A stretch of DNA of 64,000 nt. Origin: an uncultured Bacteroidales bacterium. Its GTDB lineage: Bacteria > Bacteroidota > Bacteroidia > Bacteroidales > Bacteroidaceae. The DNA is taken from NCBI GenBank assembly GCA_902779165.1, contig CACZAN010000019.1, forward strand, positions 1-64,000, given 5' to 3'. Made by a program: the position numbers and the translations under genes. This document shows, piece after piece, positions 33,305 through 42,247 of this stretch (its first letter is position 1; every line of letters begins with the position of its first letter). The notes under the pieces are model-generated. The model was not told the DNA's origin, searched no databases, and saw only the letters and a program-made list of their open reading frames with translations.

Positions 33305-33718
33305 ATGTTGACATTAGAAAAGCCTTTCGAAATAAGATTCAGCGAAATAGATATGATGAAAGTCGTGTGGCACGGATCATATCCCTTGTATCTGGAAGAT
33401 GCCAGAGAGGCCTTTGGCGAGAAATACGGCTTGTCCTATCAGCGATACATGGATGAGAACATCTTCGCTCCCATCGTGGAGATGAAGATCAACTACAAAC
33501 GCCCCCTGATGTTTGGGATGAAACCCGTCATCAAGATTACCTACCGGCCGACATACAGTGCAAAAATCATCTTTGATTACGAGATACGCGACAGCCTCTC
33601 GGGTGATGTATGCCTGACGGCTTACACGGTGCAGGTCTTCATGGATCGGAATTATCAACTGATTTGGTACTGTCCGAAGTTCTACGAAGAATGGAAGCAG
33701 GCCGTTGGCGTAGCATAG
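33305..33718 (+). CDS. Acyl-CoA/ACP thioesterase (4HBT hotdog)
   Basis: Small hotdog hydrolase of 137 residues in the YbgC/4-hydroxybenzoyl-CoA thioesterase family. The RFSEIDMMKVVWHGSYPLYL stretch carries the catalytic Asp (EID) and the usual H...Y helix of the family. Aryl-polyene loci encode a similar enzyme (ApeK role), which may release mis-primed or finished chains from the ACP. It lies 11 bases after the dehydratase-like gene and 9 bases before the second ketosynthase. Confidence 0.87.
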   Translation: MLTLEKPFEIRFSEIDMMKVVWHGSYPLYLEDAREAFGEKYGLSYQRYMDENIFAPIVEMKINYKRPLMFGMKPVIKITYRPTYSAKIIFDYEIRDSLSGDVCLTAYTVQVFMDRNYQLIWYCPKFYEEWKQAVGVA

Positions 33719-33727
33719 GAGGAGCGT

Positions 33728-35398
33728 ATGGTAAAGGTTGTATCGACAAACATCACTTCGCCCATCGGGTGGACAACAGAGCAGAACTTTCAGGCATATT
33801 GCCAGGGAGGGTCTGCTCTGAGGTGTTATTGTCCAGAGGAACCTTATGCCGCAACCCTTTTTACAGACGAGCAACGGGCAGAGATGCATATCGGGGGCTT
33901 CACTCACTTCGAATCTATGGTTATCCGGTCGGTGGAAGAAGCGTTGTCACGAGCACCTATCAATCTTTCTGATGCCCGAACACTTTTCGTTCTTAGCACC
34001 ACAAAAGCGAATGTTGCAGAACTTTGCGACACAGAGTCAGGCACTAGCCACTATCTGCCTCCTGGTGAAACGGCCCTGAAGATTGCGCGACATCTCGGTT
34101 TCACGACAGCTCCGATTGTGGTCTCCAATGCCTGTATCTCCGGTGTCTCAGCACAACTCATCGCTATGCGTTTGCTGGAAGCTGGCGTGTATGACAAGGC
34201 GGTGGTATGCGGAGCGGATACGGTATCGGAATTCACCATTTCGGGCTTCCGGTCATTCATGTCGCTCTCTCCCCTGCCCTGCCGTCCGTTTGATTTAGAG
34301 CGGACTGGCCTCAATTTGGGCGAGGCGGCTGCCACCATGATTCTGACACATATTCCTGACGAAGACCACGCACTCGAAAGCCACCGCGGGGAATGGACCA
34401 TCGTACGGGGAGCAGCCACCAACGATGCTTACCACCTCAGCGCACCTCACCCCAAAGGCGAGGGACTGAAACAAGCCATCCAGCTCACACTACGCAATAC
34501 CCCGGCGGACTCACTGGCCACGGTCAATGCCCATGGAACGGCAACGATGTTCAATGACCAGATGGAAAGCAAGGCTGTTGAGCAATGCGGATTATCGGCT
34601 GTCTGGGTGTCAGCCTACAAGGGGTGCTTCGGTCATACTTTGGGAGCGTCTGGATTACTCGAGACCATCCTGACCTTGCGCGCACTTGATGACCACCTTG
34701 TTCTGCCAGTACGCGGCTTCGAGGAGAAGGGAGTGAGCGGCCGTATCCGCATCTGCAAAGAAGCGCAGCACACAGAACGCGAATCCTTCCTCAAAATAAC
34801 ATCGGGATTTGGCGGATGTAATGCCGCGATGCTTTATACCAAGCAGGCGTATCGTTCTGAGCATCAGGAAAGACAGATGCCGAAGGTGAGCGTCCTGTGC
34901 GAATGGAAAGCCGACCAAGACTTCTCGCCTCTCGAAGCATACAAGCAATCTATCGGAGACTATCCGAGGTTCTACAAGATGGACAAATTGAGCCAAGCCG
35001 CCTTTGTCGCCATCGAGTTGTTGTTGAGCCAGGCTGAAGAAAAGCCGGCAGCAATCATCCTCTTCAATCGCAGCTCCTCGATTCTTTCAGATCGCAAACA
35101 TCTCGCTATACTCCATAACGAAGGGCTGGCAAGCCCCTCGACATTCCTCTACACACTGCCCAATATCATGTTGGGCGAGATTGCCATTCGGCATCATATC
35201 CAGGGCGAAACATCACTCTATATCCTCGACCAGCGCAACGAGGAGCTGATGAAGCAAGTGGTTGAGGCCACTCTCTCGTTCGCAGAAGCCCGCTGCATCC
35301 TCACCGGATGGATTGATTGCCCCGATGAGCAGCATATTGAAGTTGACTTGAAGCTGCTGAAAGCCGAAGGGCCAACTGTCGATAATAAAAATGATTAA
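33728..35398 (+). CDS. Beta-ketoacyl synthase 2 with C-terminal Ketoacyl-synt_2-like domain
   Basis: Condensing enzyme of 556 residues. The first 385 residues form a KAS domain with an intact triad: Cys136 (VVSNACISGVSA), His269 (NAHGTATMFND) and His303 (GCFGHTLGASG). Residues about 395-535 resemble the half-thiolase domain called Ketoacyl-synt_2, with DYPRFYKMDKLSQAAFVAIE, FNRSSSILSDRKH and YTLPNIMLGEIAIRH. That domain has no nucleophile Cys. In aryl-polyene clusters this type of domain is usually encoded as a separate small gene or attached to a ketosynthase; here it may act as a dimer partner or length determinant. Role inferred, not shown. Confidence 0.85.
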   Translation: MVKVVSTNITSPIGWTTEQNFQAYCQGGSALRCYCPEEPYAATLFTDEQRAEMHIGGFTHFESMVIRSVEEALSRAPINLSDARTLFVLSTTKANVAELCDTESGTSHYLPPGETALKIARHLGFTTAPIVVSNACISGVSAQLIAMRLLEAGVYDKAVVCGADTVSEFTISGFRSFMSLSPLPCRPFDLERTGLNLGEAAATMILTHIPDEDHALESHRGEWTIVRGAATNDAYHLSAPHPKGEGLKQAIQLTLRNTPADSLATVNAHGTATMFNDQMESKAVEQCGLSAVWVSAYKGCFGHTLGASGLLETILTLRALDDHLVLPVRGFEEKGVSGRIRICKEAQHTERESFLKITSGFGGCNAAMLYTKQAYRSEHQERQMPKVSVLCEWKADQDFSPLEAYKQSIGDYPRFYKMDKLSQAAFVAIELLLSQAEEKPAAIILFNRSSSILSDRKHLAILHNEGLASPSTFLYTLPNIMLGEIAIRHHIQGETSLYILDQRNEELMKQVVEATLSFAEARCILTGWIDCPDEQHIEVDLKLLKAEGPTVDNKND

Positions 35399-35423
35399 AA
35401 CATACTACATCATATAGATCAAG

Positions 35424-35681
35424 ATGGACGAACTTATTCACACACTGAAGACTCAAATCATTGAAGTTCTCTGCCTCGAGGAGATCACTCCCGAAGACAT
35501 TCAGGACGATGCGCCTCTCTTTGGCAAAGGACTCGGGCTGGATTCTATCGATGCACTCGAACTCATCGTGCTACTCGACAAGAACTATGGCATCAAACTG
35601 AAGAATCCTGCTGAGGCCAAGGGCATCTTTGCAAGTGTTAAAACCATTGCTGAATACGTAGCACAACATAGAACCAAATGA
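35424..35681 (+). CDS. Acyl carrier protein 2
   Basis: Second ACP, 85 residues, with the phosphopantetheine Ser41 in GLGLDSIDALELIVLLD. It overlaps the start of the next ketosynthase by four bases (ATGA), so the two are made together. It is close to KAS 2 and KAS 3 and probably serves both. Confidence 0.93.
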   Translation: MDELIHTLKTQIIEVLCLEEITPEDIQDDAPLFGKGLGLDSIDALELIVLLDKNYGIKLKNPAEAKGIFASVKTIAEYVAQHRTK

Positions 35682-37420
35682 TTGCCGTCACCGGATTCGG
35701 AATCGTCTGCGCTATAGGTAATAATGCAGATGAAGTGCTCTGCTCTCTGCAGCAGGGTCGCTCTGGTGTTGGTCCGATGAGGTATCTCGAATCCAAACAT
35801 AGCCACCTGCCTGTGGGGGAGGTGAAGTTGTCGAACGACGAGATGAAGGAACTCCTCGGCATATCAGATAGCGCACCCGTTAGTCGCACCGCTATGATGG
35901 GAGCTATCGCCATCCGTCAGGCCGTTCAAGACGCGGGAGTCGCACTCGAAGGAAAGCGCGTAGCACTCGTCTCAGGAACCACTGTCGGCTGCATGGATGT
36001 CACCGAGCAGTACTACCAGGAGATGAAGACCAACGATGCGCTGCTCTCACTGCCCATGAACAACGATTGCGGCAAAAGCACACACGACATGGCCTCGATG
36101 GCGGGGCTGAACGAGGTCGAGACCTGCACCGTTTCCACCGCCTGTTCATCGGCACTCAATGCCGTTATCCTCGGAGCAGAGATGCTCAAGAATGACGAAG
36201 CCGACATCGTGATTGCCGGAGGAGCAGAGGCACTGACACGCTTCCACCTCAACGGATTCAACACACTCATGATCCTCGACCCCGAACCATGCCGACCGTT
36301 CGACGAAAAACGCGCAGGACTCAACTTAGGCGAAGGAACTGCATTCCTCATACTCCAGAAAGACTGCACACAGGCAAAGGCTTACATCTCCGGATACGCC
36401 AACCGCTGCGATGCATTCCATCAGACCGCTTCCTCCGACAATGGCGACGGCGCATTCCTCGCTATGCGCGATGCGCTGGCCATGGCACAACTCGATCCAG
36501 CCGACATCCAATACGTCAATGCACATGGCACCGGCACACCCGATAACGACATCTCCGAGAGCCGAGCCCTCTTTCGCATCTTCGGAAACCAGATGCCAGA
36601 GGTATCCAGCACGAAGCCTTTCACCGGACACACCACCTCTGCATCAGGTTCTATCGAAGCCGTGATTTCCATCCTTGCCATCCAACATGATTTCACACCT
36701 TGCAATTTAGGGTGGAAGAACCAGATGCCCGAAGGAATCACCCCCACCCTCGGCCGCTCAGGCATCCAACTCAGTCATGTCCTCTGCAACTCGTTCGGAT
36801 TTGGCGGCAACGACTCCGCCCTCATCCTCTCCAAGAGCCAGTCCGGCTCCCCCACTCCGCAGTCCGTGTCCGCCGGGTCCTCCTCCATCACCCTCTCCCG
36901 CTGCGAGATACATTCCACCGAAGAACTCGCTGCGCTGAAAGAATTCGTATCACCCATGGAATCAAGACGGATGGGCAAACTGATGAAAGCCGCCATCCTC
37001 TGCTCCTGCAGGGCGCTCAAGGCAGCAAACATCGAAACACCCGATGCCATCATCACCGCCACCTCACGCGGTATGCTCGAATGTAGCCAGCAATTCCTCG
37101 ACGACATCATCGACAACGACGAAGAGTTCCTGAAGCCCACGCTCTTTATGCAGAGCACCCATAACACCCTCAGTTCTGCCATTGCCATCCGCACCAATTG
37201 TCATGGCTACAACATCACCTACGCCCATGGCGATGACTCGCTTGACTGGGCCATGCGTGATGCCGAAAGGCTGATAAGGAATGGTTGCGCTAAAACAATA
37301 CTCGTCGGCTGCTTCGATGAGTCCACCCCCCTCTCCAACGAATTCTGCCAACGGGCCGGCAAACCAGCAGAACCCGAGGTCTCTGCTATGGCCATAGTCC
37401 TTGCAGCTCCTAACATATAA
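35678..37420 (+). CDS. Beta-ketoacyl synthase 3 with C-terminal Ketoacyl-synt_2-like domain
   Basis: Condensing enzyme of 580 residues. The KAS domain has Cys156 (STACSSALNAV), His283 (NAHGTGTPDND) and His318 (PFTGHTTSASG). A Ser/Pro-rich linker (KSQSGSPTPQSVSAGSSS) of about 20 residues joins it to a C-terminal domain (about 405-580) with SRRMGKLMKAAILCSCRALK and TLFMQSTHNTLSSAIAIRTN. This is again a thiolase-half without a nucleophile Cys and comparable with Ketoacyl-synt_2. KAS 2 and KAS 3 thus share architecture but differ in sequence, so a KS-partner pair is plausible. The start codon overlaps the ACP 2 stop. Confidence 0.85.
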   Translation: MIAVTGFGIVCAIGNNADEVLCSLQQGRSGVGPMRYLESKHSHLPVGEVKLSNDEMKELLGISDSAPVSRTAMMGAIAIRQAVQDAGVALEGKRVALVSGTTVGCMDVTEQYYQEMKTNDALLSLPMNNDCGKSTHDMASMAGLNEVETCTVSTACSSALNAVILGAEMLKNDEADIVIAGGAEALTRFHLNGFNTLMILDPEPCRPFDEKRAGLNLGEGTAFLILQKDCTQAKAYISGYANRCDAFHQTASSDNGDGAFLAMRDALAMAQLDPADIQYVNAHGTGTPDNDISESRALFRIFGNQMPEVSSTKPFTGHTTSASGSIEAVISILAIQHDFTPCNLGWKNQMPEGITPTLGRSGIQLSHVLCNSFGFGGNDSALILSKSQSGSPTPQSVSAGSSSITLSRCEIHSTEELAALKEFVSPMESRRMGKLMKAAILCSCRALKAANIETPDAIITATSRGMLECSQQFLDDIIDNDEEFLKPTLFMQSTHNTLSSAIAIRTNCHGYNITYAHGDDSLDWAMRDAERLIRNGCAKTILVGCFDESTPLSNEFCQRAGKPAEPEVSAMAIVLAAPNI

Positions 37421-37442
37421 CCCCAATCCCAACCACCCTAAA

Positions 37443-37790
37443 ATGCTGATTCCCTTAGCACTCATCCAGAGCCTCTTGCTCGTTGCAGGACAAGTATTCC
37501 TGAAGCTGGCACTCGCGCGAATGCCACAGGCATCCTTTTCCTTCGCTTTCGTGAAAGCACTCTTCTGCGATGTGCAGTTTGCCCTCGCTGGCATCTGTTT
37601 CGGCGCAGGCACCGTACTTTGGTTCTATATCCTGAAGCACTATCCCCTCTCATCAGCCTATCCGTTGCTCAGCCTCAGCTACGTCTTTGGGATGATTGCT
37701 TCCATCGTGGTTTTCCACGAGAGCGTGGACTCCACTAAATGGATAGGGACGCTTTTGATCATGTTCGGCTGTTATCTCATCGCAAAATGA
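37443..37790 (+). CDS. EamA/SMR-like small membrane transporter
   Basis: Short (115 aa) protein with four membrane segments: an N-terminal segment LIPLALIQSLLLVAGQVFLK, then FALAGICFGAGTVLWFYILK, LLSLSYVFGMIASIVVF and WIGTLLIMFGCYLIAK. It resembles half-size EamA or ArnE/ArnF-like proteins that flip lipid-linked groups. In this cluster it may help flip or move the polyene lipid. The start ATG at 37443 is preferred over an upstream in-frame ATG that overlaps the ketosynthase gene. Its stop overlaps the LolA-like start (AATGA). Confidence 0.78.
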   Translation: MLIPLALIQSLLLVAGQVFLKLALARMPQASFSFAFVKALFCDVQFALAGICFGAGTVLWFYILKHYPLSSAYPLLSLSYVFGMIASIVVFHESVDSTKWIGTLLIMFGCYLIAK

Positions 37791-38440
37791 ATAAGATCCT
37801 CCTTTTCCTCCTCCTCATTGCCTTTCGTGCAGTCGGCGGTTCCGCCGCCGAATCCCCCTCCATACCGGCGCAGCCCGACTCCATCATCCAAGAAATCTCC
37901 GCTGCCAGCTCACGCATCCAGAGCCTCCAGTGCACCTTCATTCAGACCAAGCACATCGCGATGCTCAATGATAAGCTCGTATCGAGGGGAAAGATCATAT
38001 ATCAGCAACCCGACAAACTGCTCTGGCAATACACCACCCCCTACTCCTACACCTTCATTATCAATCGCCAACAGGTGATTATCCGCAACGGCCAGCGGAC
38101 GGACGTCATCGATGCGAACAGGAACAGAGTCTTCAAGGAGATTGCTCGGATGATGATGAACAGCCTCCGAGGACAATGCCTGACGGACAACAAGAGCTTT
38201 CAAGTAACCGTAAGCTCAGGGCGTACCCAGGGAACGGGCCTCGAATATATTGCAACACTTGTTCCCAAACGGAAAGAGCTGAAGCAGCTGTGGGATCGAC
38301 TGGTGCTCCACTTTGATGTTGCCAACCAGGTCGTATCCACAGTAGAGATGTACGAGAAGAACGGTGACCACACAATCATCCAGATGCAGGATGTGGTGGT
38401 AAACAAGCCCGTGGATGCAAAAATCTTCAACGTAGAGTAA
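37787..38440 (+). CDS. LolA-like periplasmic lipid-carrier protein
   Basis: Exported protein of 217 residues with a signal peptide (MNKILLFLLLIAFRAVGGSAA) and a LolA-type half-barrel pattern: LQCTFIQTKHIAMLNDKLVS, GKIIYQQPDKLLWQYTTP and KELKQLWDRLVLHFD. Aryl-polyene loci regularly encode such a LolA relative, and the hydrophobic groove is thought to carry the lipid-linked polyene across the periplasm. The start overlaps the previous stop. A 16-codon upstream extension is only overlap. Confidence 0.87.
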   Translation: MNKILLFLLLIAFRAVGGSAAESPSIPAQPDSIIQEISAASSRIQSLQCTFIQTKHIAMLNDKLVSRGKIIYQQPDKLLWQYTTPYSYTFIINRQQVIIRNGQRTDVIDANRNRVFKEIARMMMNSLRGQCLTDNKSFQVTVSSGRTQGTGLEYIATLVPKRKELKQLWDRLVLHFDVANQVVSTVEMYEKNGDHTIIQMQDVVVNKPVDAKIFNVE

Positions 38441-38442
38441 CT

Positions 38443-38835
38443 ATGTACGGGTGGAGGTCTTTCAGAATATTGATACTGCTGATGCTGCTGTCCGTGGCAG
38501 GTTATGCACAGCAAAGCCGCTATCTGGTGCAGATAGAACTGCGGCAGGTTTACCTTAGCGGAATCTGTGTTCTGAACGACGAAGGCGACATTACGAAAGG
38601 GGCCGTATTCAATGAATTCGGCGTTTCGACCTTCAGCTTCGAGTACCAGAAGGATAAAGAACGGATCAAGCTCACTCAGATAATGCCAGCGATGAACCGC
38701 TGCTACCTCAAGAGGCAATTGAAAAAAGACCTGAAGGCCATCGTGAAGCAGCTGCCTAGGAACGTGGTCTACGAAAATAAGAAATACCAGCTAAAATATA
38801 CGTTTACTCCACTGAGCGATGAAACTCCTGAATGA
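38443..38835 (+). CDS. Exported hypothetical protein of the polyene cluster
   Basis: Function unknown; 130 residues. It has a signal peptide (RILILLMLLSVAGYAQQ) and a mature part of about 105 residues rich in charged residues (FEYQKDKERIKLTQIMPAMN). It starts two bases after the LolA-like gene and overlaps the next gene by 17 bases, so it belongs to the operon. Its place between the LolA-like protein and the second dehydratase suggests a periplasmic or outer-membrane role in moving the product. No family was recognised. Confidence 0.75.
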   Translation: MYGWRSFRILILLMLLSVAGYAQQSRYLVQIELRQVYLSGICVLNDEGDITKGAVFNEFGVSTFSFEYQKDKERIKLTQIMPAMNRCYLKRQLKKDLKAIVKQLPRNVVYENKKYQLKYTFTPLSDETPE

Positions 38836-39220
38836 ATTATATACGATAACGAGAGAAACGCATGAGGACGGCGCTCATGATTATCTCCTGCGGCTGAATG
38901 CGGGGCACTTCATCTACGCTGCCCACTTCCCCGGGGAGCCAATCACTCCCGGTGTATGTATTTTACAGATTGCCCACGAGCTATTACAGTTAGCGCTGAA
39001 GAAGCCCCTGAAGATTATCTGCGTCAAGAATGTGAAGTTTATGAAACTCGTCTCTCCGGATCAAATCCGTGAGATACACTATAGCATCAGCAAGATTTCA
39101 GAAAGCGTAAGCGCTGAAGGGGACGGAAAGAACGTGGTCCGTGCTCAGATCACGGTTTCCGACAATGATGGCGCAGAATACGCAAAGCTCTCGCTGATGA
39201 TGCAACCAGAACCAATATGA
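38819..39220 (+). CDS. 3-hydroxyacyl-ACP dehydratase (ApeI/FabZ-like)
   Basis: Hotdog dehydratase of 133 residues that would remove water to form the trans double bonds of the polyene. The FabZ-type catalytic His is present as His36 in AAHFPGEPITPGV. The next helix reads CILQIAHELLQ, so the position normally held by the catalytic Glu in FabZ (PGVLILEALAQ-like) is Gln here. It probably works with the partner at 32811, which keeps the acidic residue but lacks the His. It overlaps both neighbours (17 and 4 bases). Confidence 0.82.
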   Translation: MKLLNELYTITRETHEDGAHDYLLRLNAGHFIYAAHFPGEPITPGVCILQIAHELLQLALKKPLKIICVKNVKFMKLVSPDQIREIHYSISKISESVSAEGDGKNVVRAQITVSDNDGAEYAKLSLMMQPEPI

Positions 39221-40707
39221 ACGAGAACAAGAAGCTACTCCATAACCGCGGCATTTGTGTCGTGATCCCGACTTATAATAATTCGGGTACGATTGTTGAT
39301 GTCGTGCAACGAACACTATGCGAGTGTGACGATGTCATTGTCGTGTGTGACGGCTGCACCGATGACACACTTCAATTGCTGGAGGCTGTAGAGGGAATCA
39401 CATTAGTTGTCTACGAGAAGAATGCAGGAAAGGGTCATGCCCTGAAGGTGGGCTTCCAGAAGGCAATAGAGCTGGGGTTCTCTTTCGCTATCACTCTGGA
39501 TGGTGACGGTCAGCATTTTCCTGAAGATATCCCCAGTTTCCTGCGGGCAAACCGACGTCATCCGGATGCTATCATTGTGGGCAAAAGGAAGTTCGCGGAG
39601 GATTGTGACCGCAGCTTTGGCAGCCGGTTTGCAAATGGCTTCAGCAACTTCTGGTTCGCTGTAGAGACGGGACGGTATTTGAGAGATACGCAGACGGGTT
39701 ATCGCCTGTATCCCTTAAAGCGGCTGAGTGGTCTATGGTGTCTCACTTCGGGTTACGAGGCAGAACTTGAGCTGCTGGTGTTTGCTTCGTGGGCTGGTGT
39801 GCCTATGGTGAGCGAGAGCATCGATGTGTATTATCCTCCTCGTGAAGAGCGCGTGTCACATTTCCGTGGGTTTAGGGACTTTGGTCGTATCTCGTTGTTG
39901 AATACGGTGCTTTGTTTCCTGGCTGTGGTCTATGGTTATCCCCGTCGATTGCTTCGTTTCGGCTTACGGTTGTTGCGGACAGTTTATTCCCTGCTTTTCT
40001 TTTTGATAATGATGGTTGCCGTGACTCCCTGTGTAGCGCTGTATATGAGTATCGGGGGTAAGACAGACGAGAAGCGCTTCCGAGTGCATCAGCTGCTGCA
40101 GTATCTGTCGAGTGTGGTGCTGAAGATTCATGGAATACCGGGTGTGCGTTATAGCGAAGTGAACCGTGGTGGTGAGTGTTTCGATCGTCCGGCGGTTATC
40201 ATCTGTAACCATCAGTCTCATTTGGATGTACTGGCTCTGCTGGTTCAATCTCCGAAGATTGTGGTGCTAACAAAGGAATGGGTGTGGAAGAATGTGTTTT
40301 ACGGTTACCTGATCCGTTGTGCCGAATTCTTGCCGGTGTATGATGGTATCGAGGGGGTGCTGCCTCGTCTGCGTGAGCTTGTGGATCGGGGTTATAGTAT
40401 TGCGGTGTATCCTGAGGGCAGTCGTTCTGAGGACTGTTCAATCAGTCGTTTTCATCAGGGCGCTTTTCATCTGGCAGAAATGCTTGGATTGGATATAGTT
40501 CCGATGGTGCTGTATGGTGCGGGTTATGTGCTGCCAAAACGTGGTTGGTTGCTGAATCGGGGTGTGATTCGTGTAGAGATCGACGGGCGGATCAGTGCTG
40601 CGGAATTGCGAGAGCTGGGGTCGTCGACAAGAGCTCAGGCGTCTGCGATGCGGAAGTATTATAAAAGGAGATATGAGGAGGTGGAGGAGAGCATAATTAA
40701 AAGTTGA
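39217..40707 (+). CDS. GT2 glycosyltransferase-PlsC acyltransferase fusion
   Basis: Two-domain enzyme of 496 residues. Residues about 10-240 are a GT2 glycosyltransferase (VVIPTYNNSGTIVDVV, DGCTDD, the metal-binding LDGDGQHFPED and TQTGYRLYP). A membrane-spanning stretch (VYSLLFFLIMMVAVTPCVAL) connects it to a PlsC-type acyltransferase (about 300-480) with ICNHQSHLDVLALL (H-x4-D) and VYPEGSRSEDC. Fusions of this type are found in aryl-polyene loci. It may attach a sugar or head group and an acyl chain to the polyene lipid. The gene overlaps the previous one by four bases. Downstream lie AAAAGTTGAAAG repeats. Confidence 0.87.
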   Translation: MNENKKLLHNRGICVVIPTYNNSGTIVDVVQRTLCECDDVIVVCDGCTDDTLQLLEAVEGITLVVYEKNAGKGHALKVGFQKAIELGFSFAITLDGDGQHFPEDIPSFLRANRRHPDAIIVGKRKFAEDCDRSFGSRFANGFSNFWFAVETGRYLRDTQTGYRLYPLKRLSGLWCLTSGYEAELELLVFASWAGVPMVSESIDVYYPPREERVSHFRGFRDFGRISLLNTVLCFLAVVYGYPRRLLRFGLRLLRTVYSLLFFLIMMVAVTPCVALYMSIGGKTDEKRFRVHQLLQYLSSVVLKIHGIPGVRYSEVNRGGECFDRPAVIICNHQSHLDVLALLVQSPKIVVLTKEWVWKNVFYGYLIRCAEFLPVYDGIEGVLPRLRELVDRGYSIAVYPEGSRSEDCSISRFHQGAFHLAEMLGLDIVPMVLYGAGYVLPKRGWLLNRGVIRVEIDGRISAAELRELGSSTRAQASAMRKYYKRRYEEVEESIIKS

Positions 40708-40771
40708 AAAGTTGAAAGTTAGAAATTGATAATTGATAATTCATAATTGGAAGATTGAGATATTAATAGTT

Positions 40772-42247
40772 GTGGGAAAGAGGGTTGTTATCATAGGTTC
40801 GGGCCTTGGCGGGCTATCGTGCGGTGTCCTGTTGCAGCGTGCTGGTTTTGACGTGCTGGTACTGGAGCAGGGCGCCCAGATTGGGGGCTGCCTGCAGTGC
40901 TTTGTGCGGAGTGGTGCGAAGTTCGAGACGGGTATGCATTTCATCGGCTCGGCAGCTCCGGTACAGCCTATGGGACGAATGTTGGAGTATTTGGGAGTGG
41001 TGGACGCGATAGAGCTGAGTGCTCTTGACAGCTCGGCATATAATGTGATCTCGCTGGGAGGGGAACGTTTCTGTTTTGCGAATGGTTGTGAGGCCTTCGT
41101 GGAGCAGATGGGGAGTTATTTTCCGAAGGAGAAGGACGGATTGGCGGAGTATATGTGGATTGTAGGTGAGATTTCGGCAAGCTCGGCACTGAACTCTCTG
41201 GAAAGCGAGGGGCGTGACCGGGTGTTGGATTCCCGTTATCAGCAGTGCCCGGTCAATGAGATTCTCGATGAGCTGTTTCAGGATGAGTTGCTGAAGAATG
41301 TGCTTGTGGGAGATTTGCCGCTGTATGCCGGTGAGCGCGACAAGACTCCTTTTGCGCAGCACGCATTTATCATGGACTTCTATAACCGAAGTGCCTTTAG
41401 GATTGTGGGGGGAAGTGACGCGATAGCGCGTGCGCTGAGGGATGTTCTTGAACGGTCTGGGGGCGGTGTGTTGACACGCAAACGTGTGGTGGGCATCGAC
41501 TGCAAGGAGGACGCAGTACGCGGTGTGGAGACAGCTGACGGGGAATACTACCCAGCGGATTATGTGGTAAGCACGATTCATCCGAAGCGGCTGCTGGAGT
41601 TGGTGGATGGGCCGCTGCTGAGGCCAGCGTACAGGAAGCGTATTGGGAGTTTGAGGGAGACGACGGGTGCATTTGTGGTGTACTTGAAGTTCAAGGAGGG
41701 AAGGCTTCCTTATATGCGAAGTAATTATTTCGGATATCGGGGCAGGTCGCCGTGGGGATGCGAGCATTATTCTTGGGAGGAGGGAGAATGGCCGATGGGG
41801 TTCTTGTATATGCACCTGTGCCACGAGAGGAACCCGCAGTATGCGAGGTGCGGGGAGGTGATCTCGTATATGAACTATGCGGACGTGGCACAATGGGAAC
41901 ATACGGCAACTGGACGACGAGGTGAGGATTATGAGGCCTTCAAGCGGCAGCATGCAGAGCGATTGCTAGCGCTGTTGGAAGAGCATCACCCGGGTGTATT
42001 GGATGCCATAGAGAGTTACTGGACCTCGACGCCTCTGACCTACGCAAGCTACACGGGTACGGAGTGGGGTTCGATGTATGGTGTGGCCAAGGATGTAAGT
42101 CTGGGTGCTGCCGGCCGTGTGCCTTACCGTACGAAGATTCCGAACCTGTTTCTGGCAGGCCAAAATGTGAATTCTCACGGAATGATGGGTGTGCTGGTAG
42201 GCAGTATTGTAACTTGTAGTGAAATCATAAGGAAAAATCATGGATAA
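40772..42247 (+). CDS. CrtI-like NAD(P)/FAD-dependent oxidoreductase
   Basis: Flavoprotein of 491 residues in the phytoene desaturase/retinol saturase/CrtISO group. It has the dinucleotide motif VVIIGSGLGGLSCGVLL, EQGAQIGGCLQCF, FETGMHFIG, a mid-protein VVSTIHPKRLLE and the C-terminal IPNLFLAGQNVNSHGMMGV. The upstream frame is open but consists of ATTGATAATT repeats, so the GTG at 40772 (MGKRVVIIGSG) is the best start. In a polyene pathway it could isomerise or desaturate conjugated double bonds; this is an inference from family and context. It overlaps the next gene by eight bases. Confidence 0.85.
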   Translation: MGKRVVIIGSGLGGLSCGVLLQRAGFDVLVLEQGAQIGGCLQCFVRSGAKFETGMHFIGSAAPVQPMGRMLEYLGVVDAIELSALDSSAYNVISLGGERFCFANGCEAFVEQMGSYFPKEKDGLAEYMWIVGEISASSALNSLESEGRDRVLDSRYQQCPVNEILDELFQDELLKNVLVGDLPLYAGERDKTPFAQHAFIMDFYNRSAFRIVGGSDAIARALRDVLERSGGGVLTRKRVVGIDCKEDAVRGVETADGEYYPADYVVSTIHPKRLLELVDGPLLRPAYRKRIGSLRETTGAFVVYLKFKEGRLPYMRSNYFGYRGRSPWGCEHYSWEEGEWPMGFLYMHLCHERNPQYARCGEVISYMNYADVAQWEHTATGRRGEDYEAFKRQHAERLLALLEEHHPGVLDAIESYWTSTPLTYASYTGTEWGSMYGVAKDVSLGAAGRVPYRTKIPNLFLAGQNVNSHGMMGVLVGSIVTCSEIIRKNHG

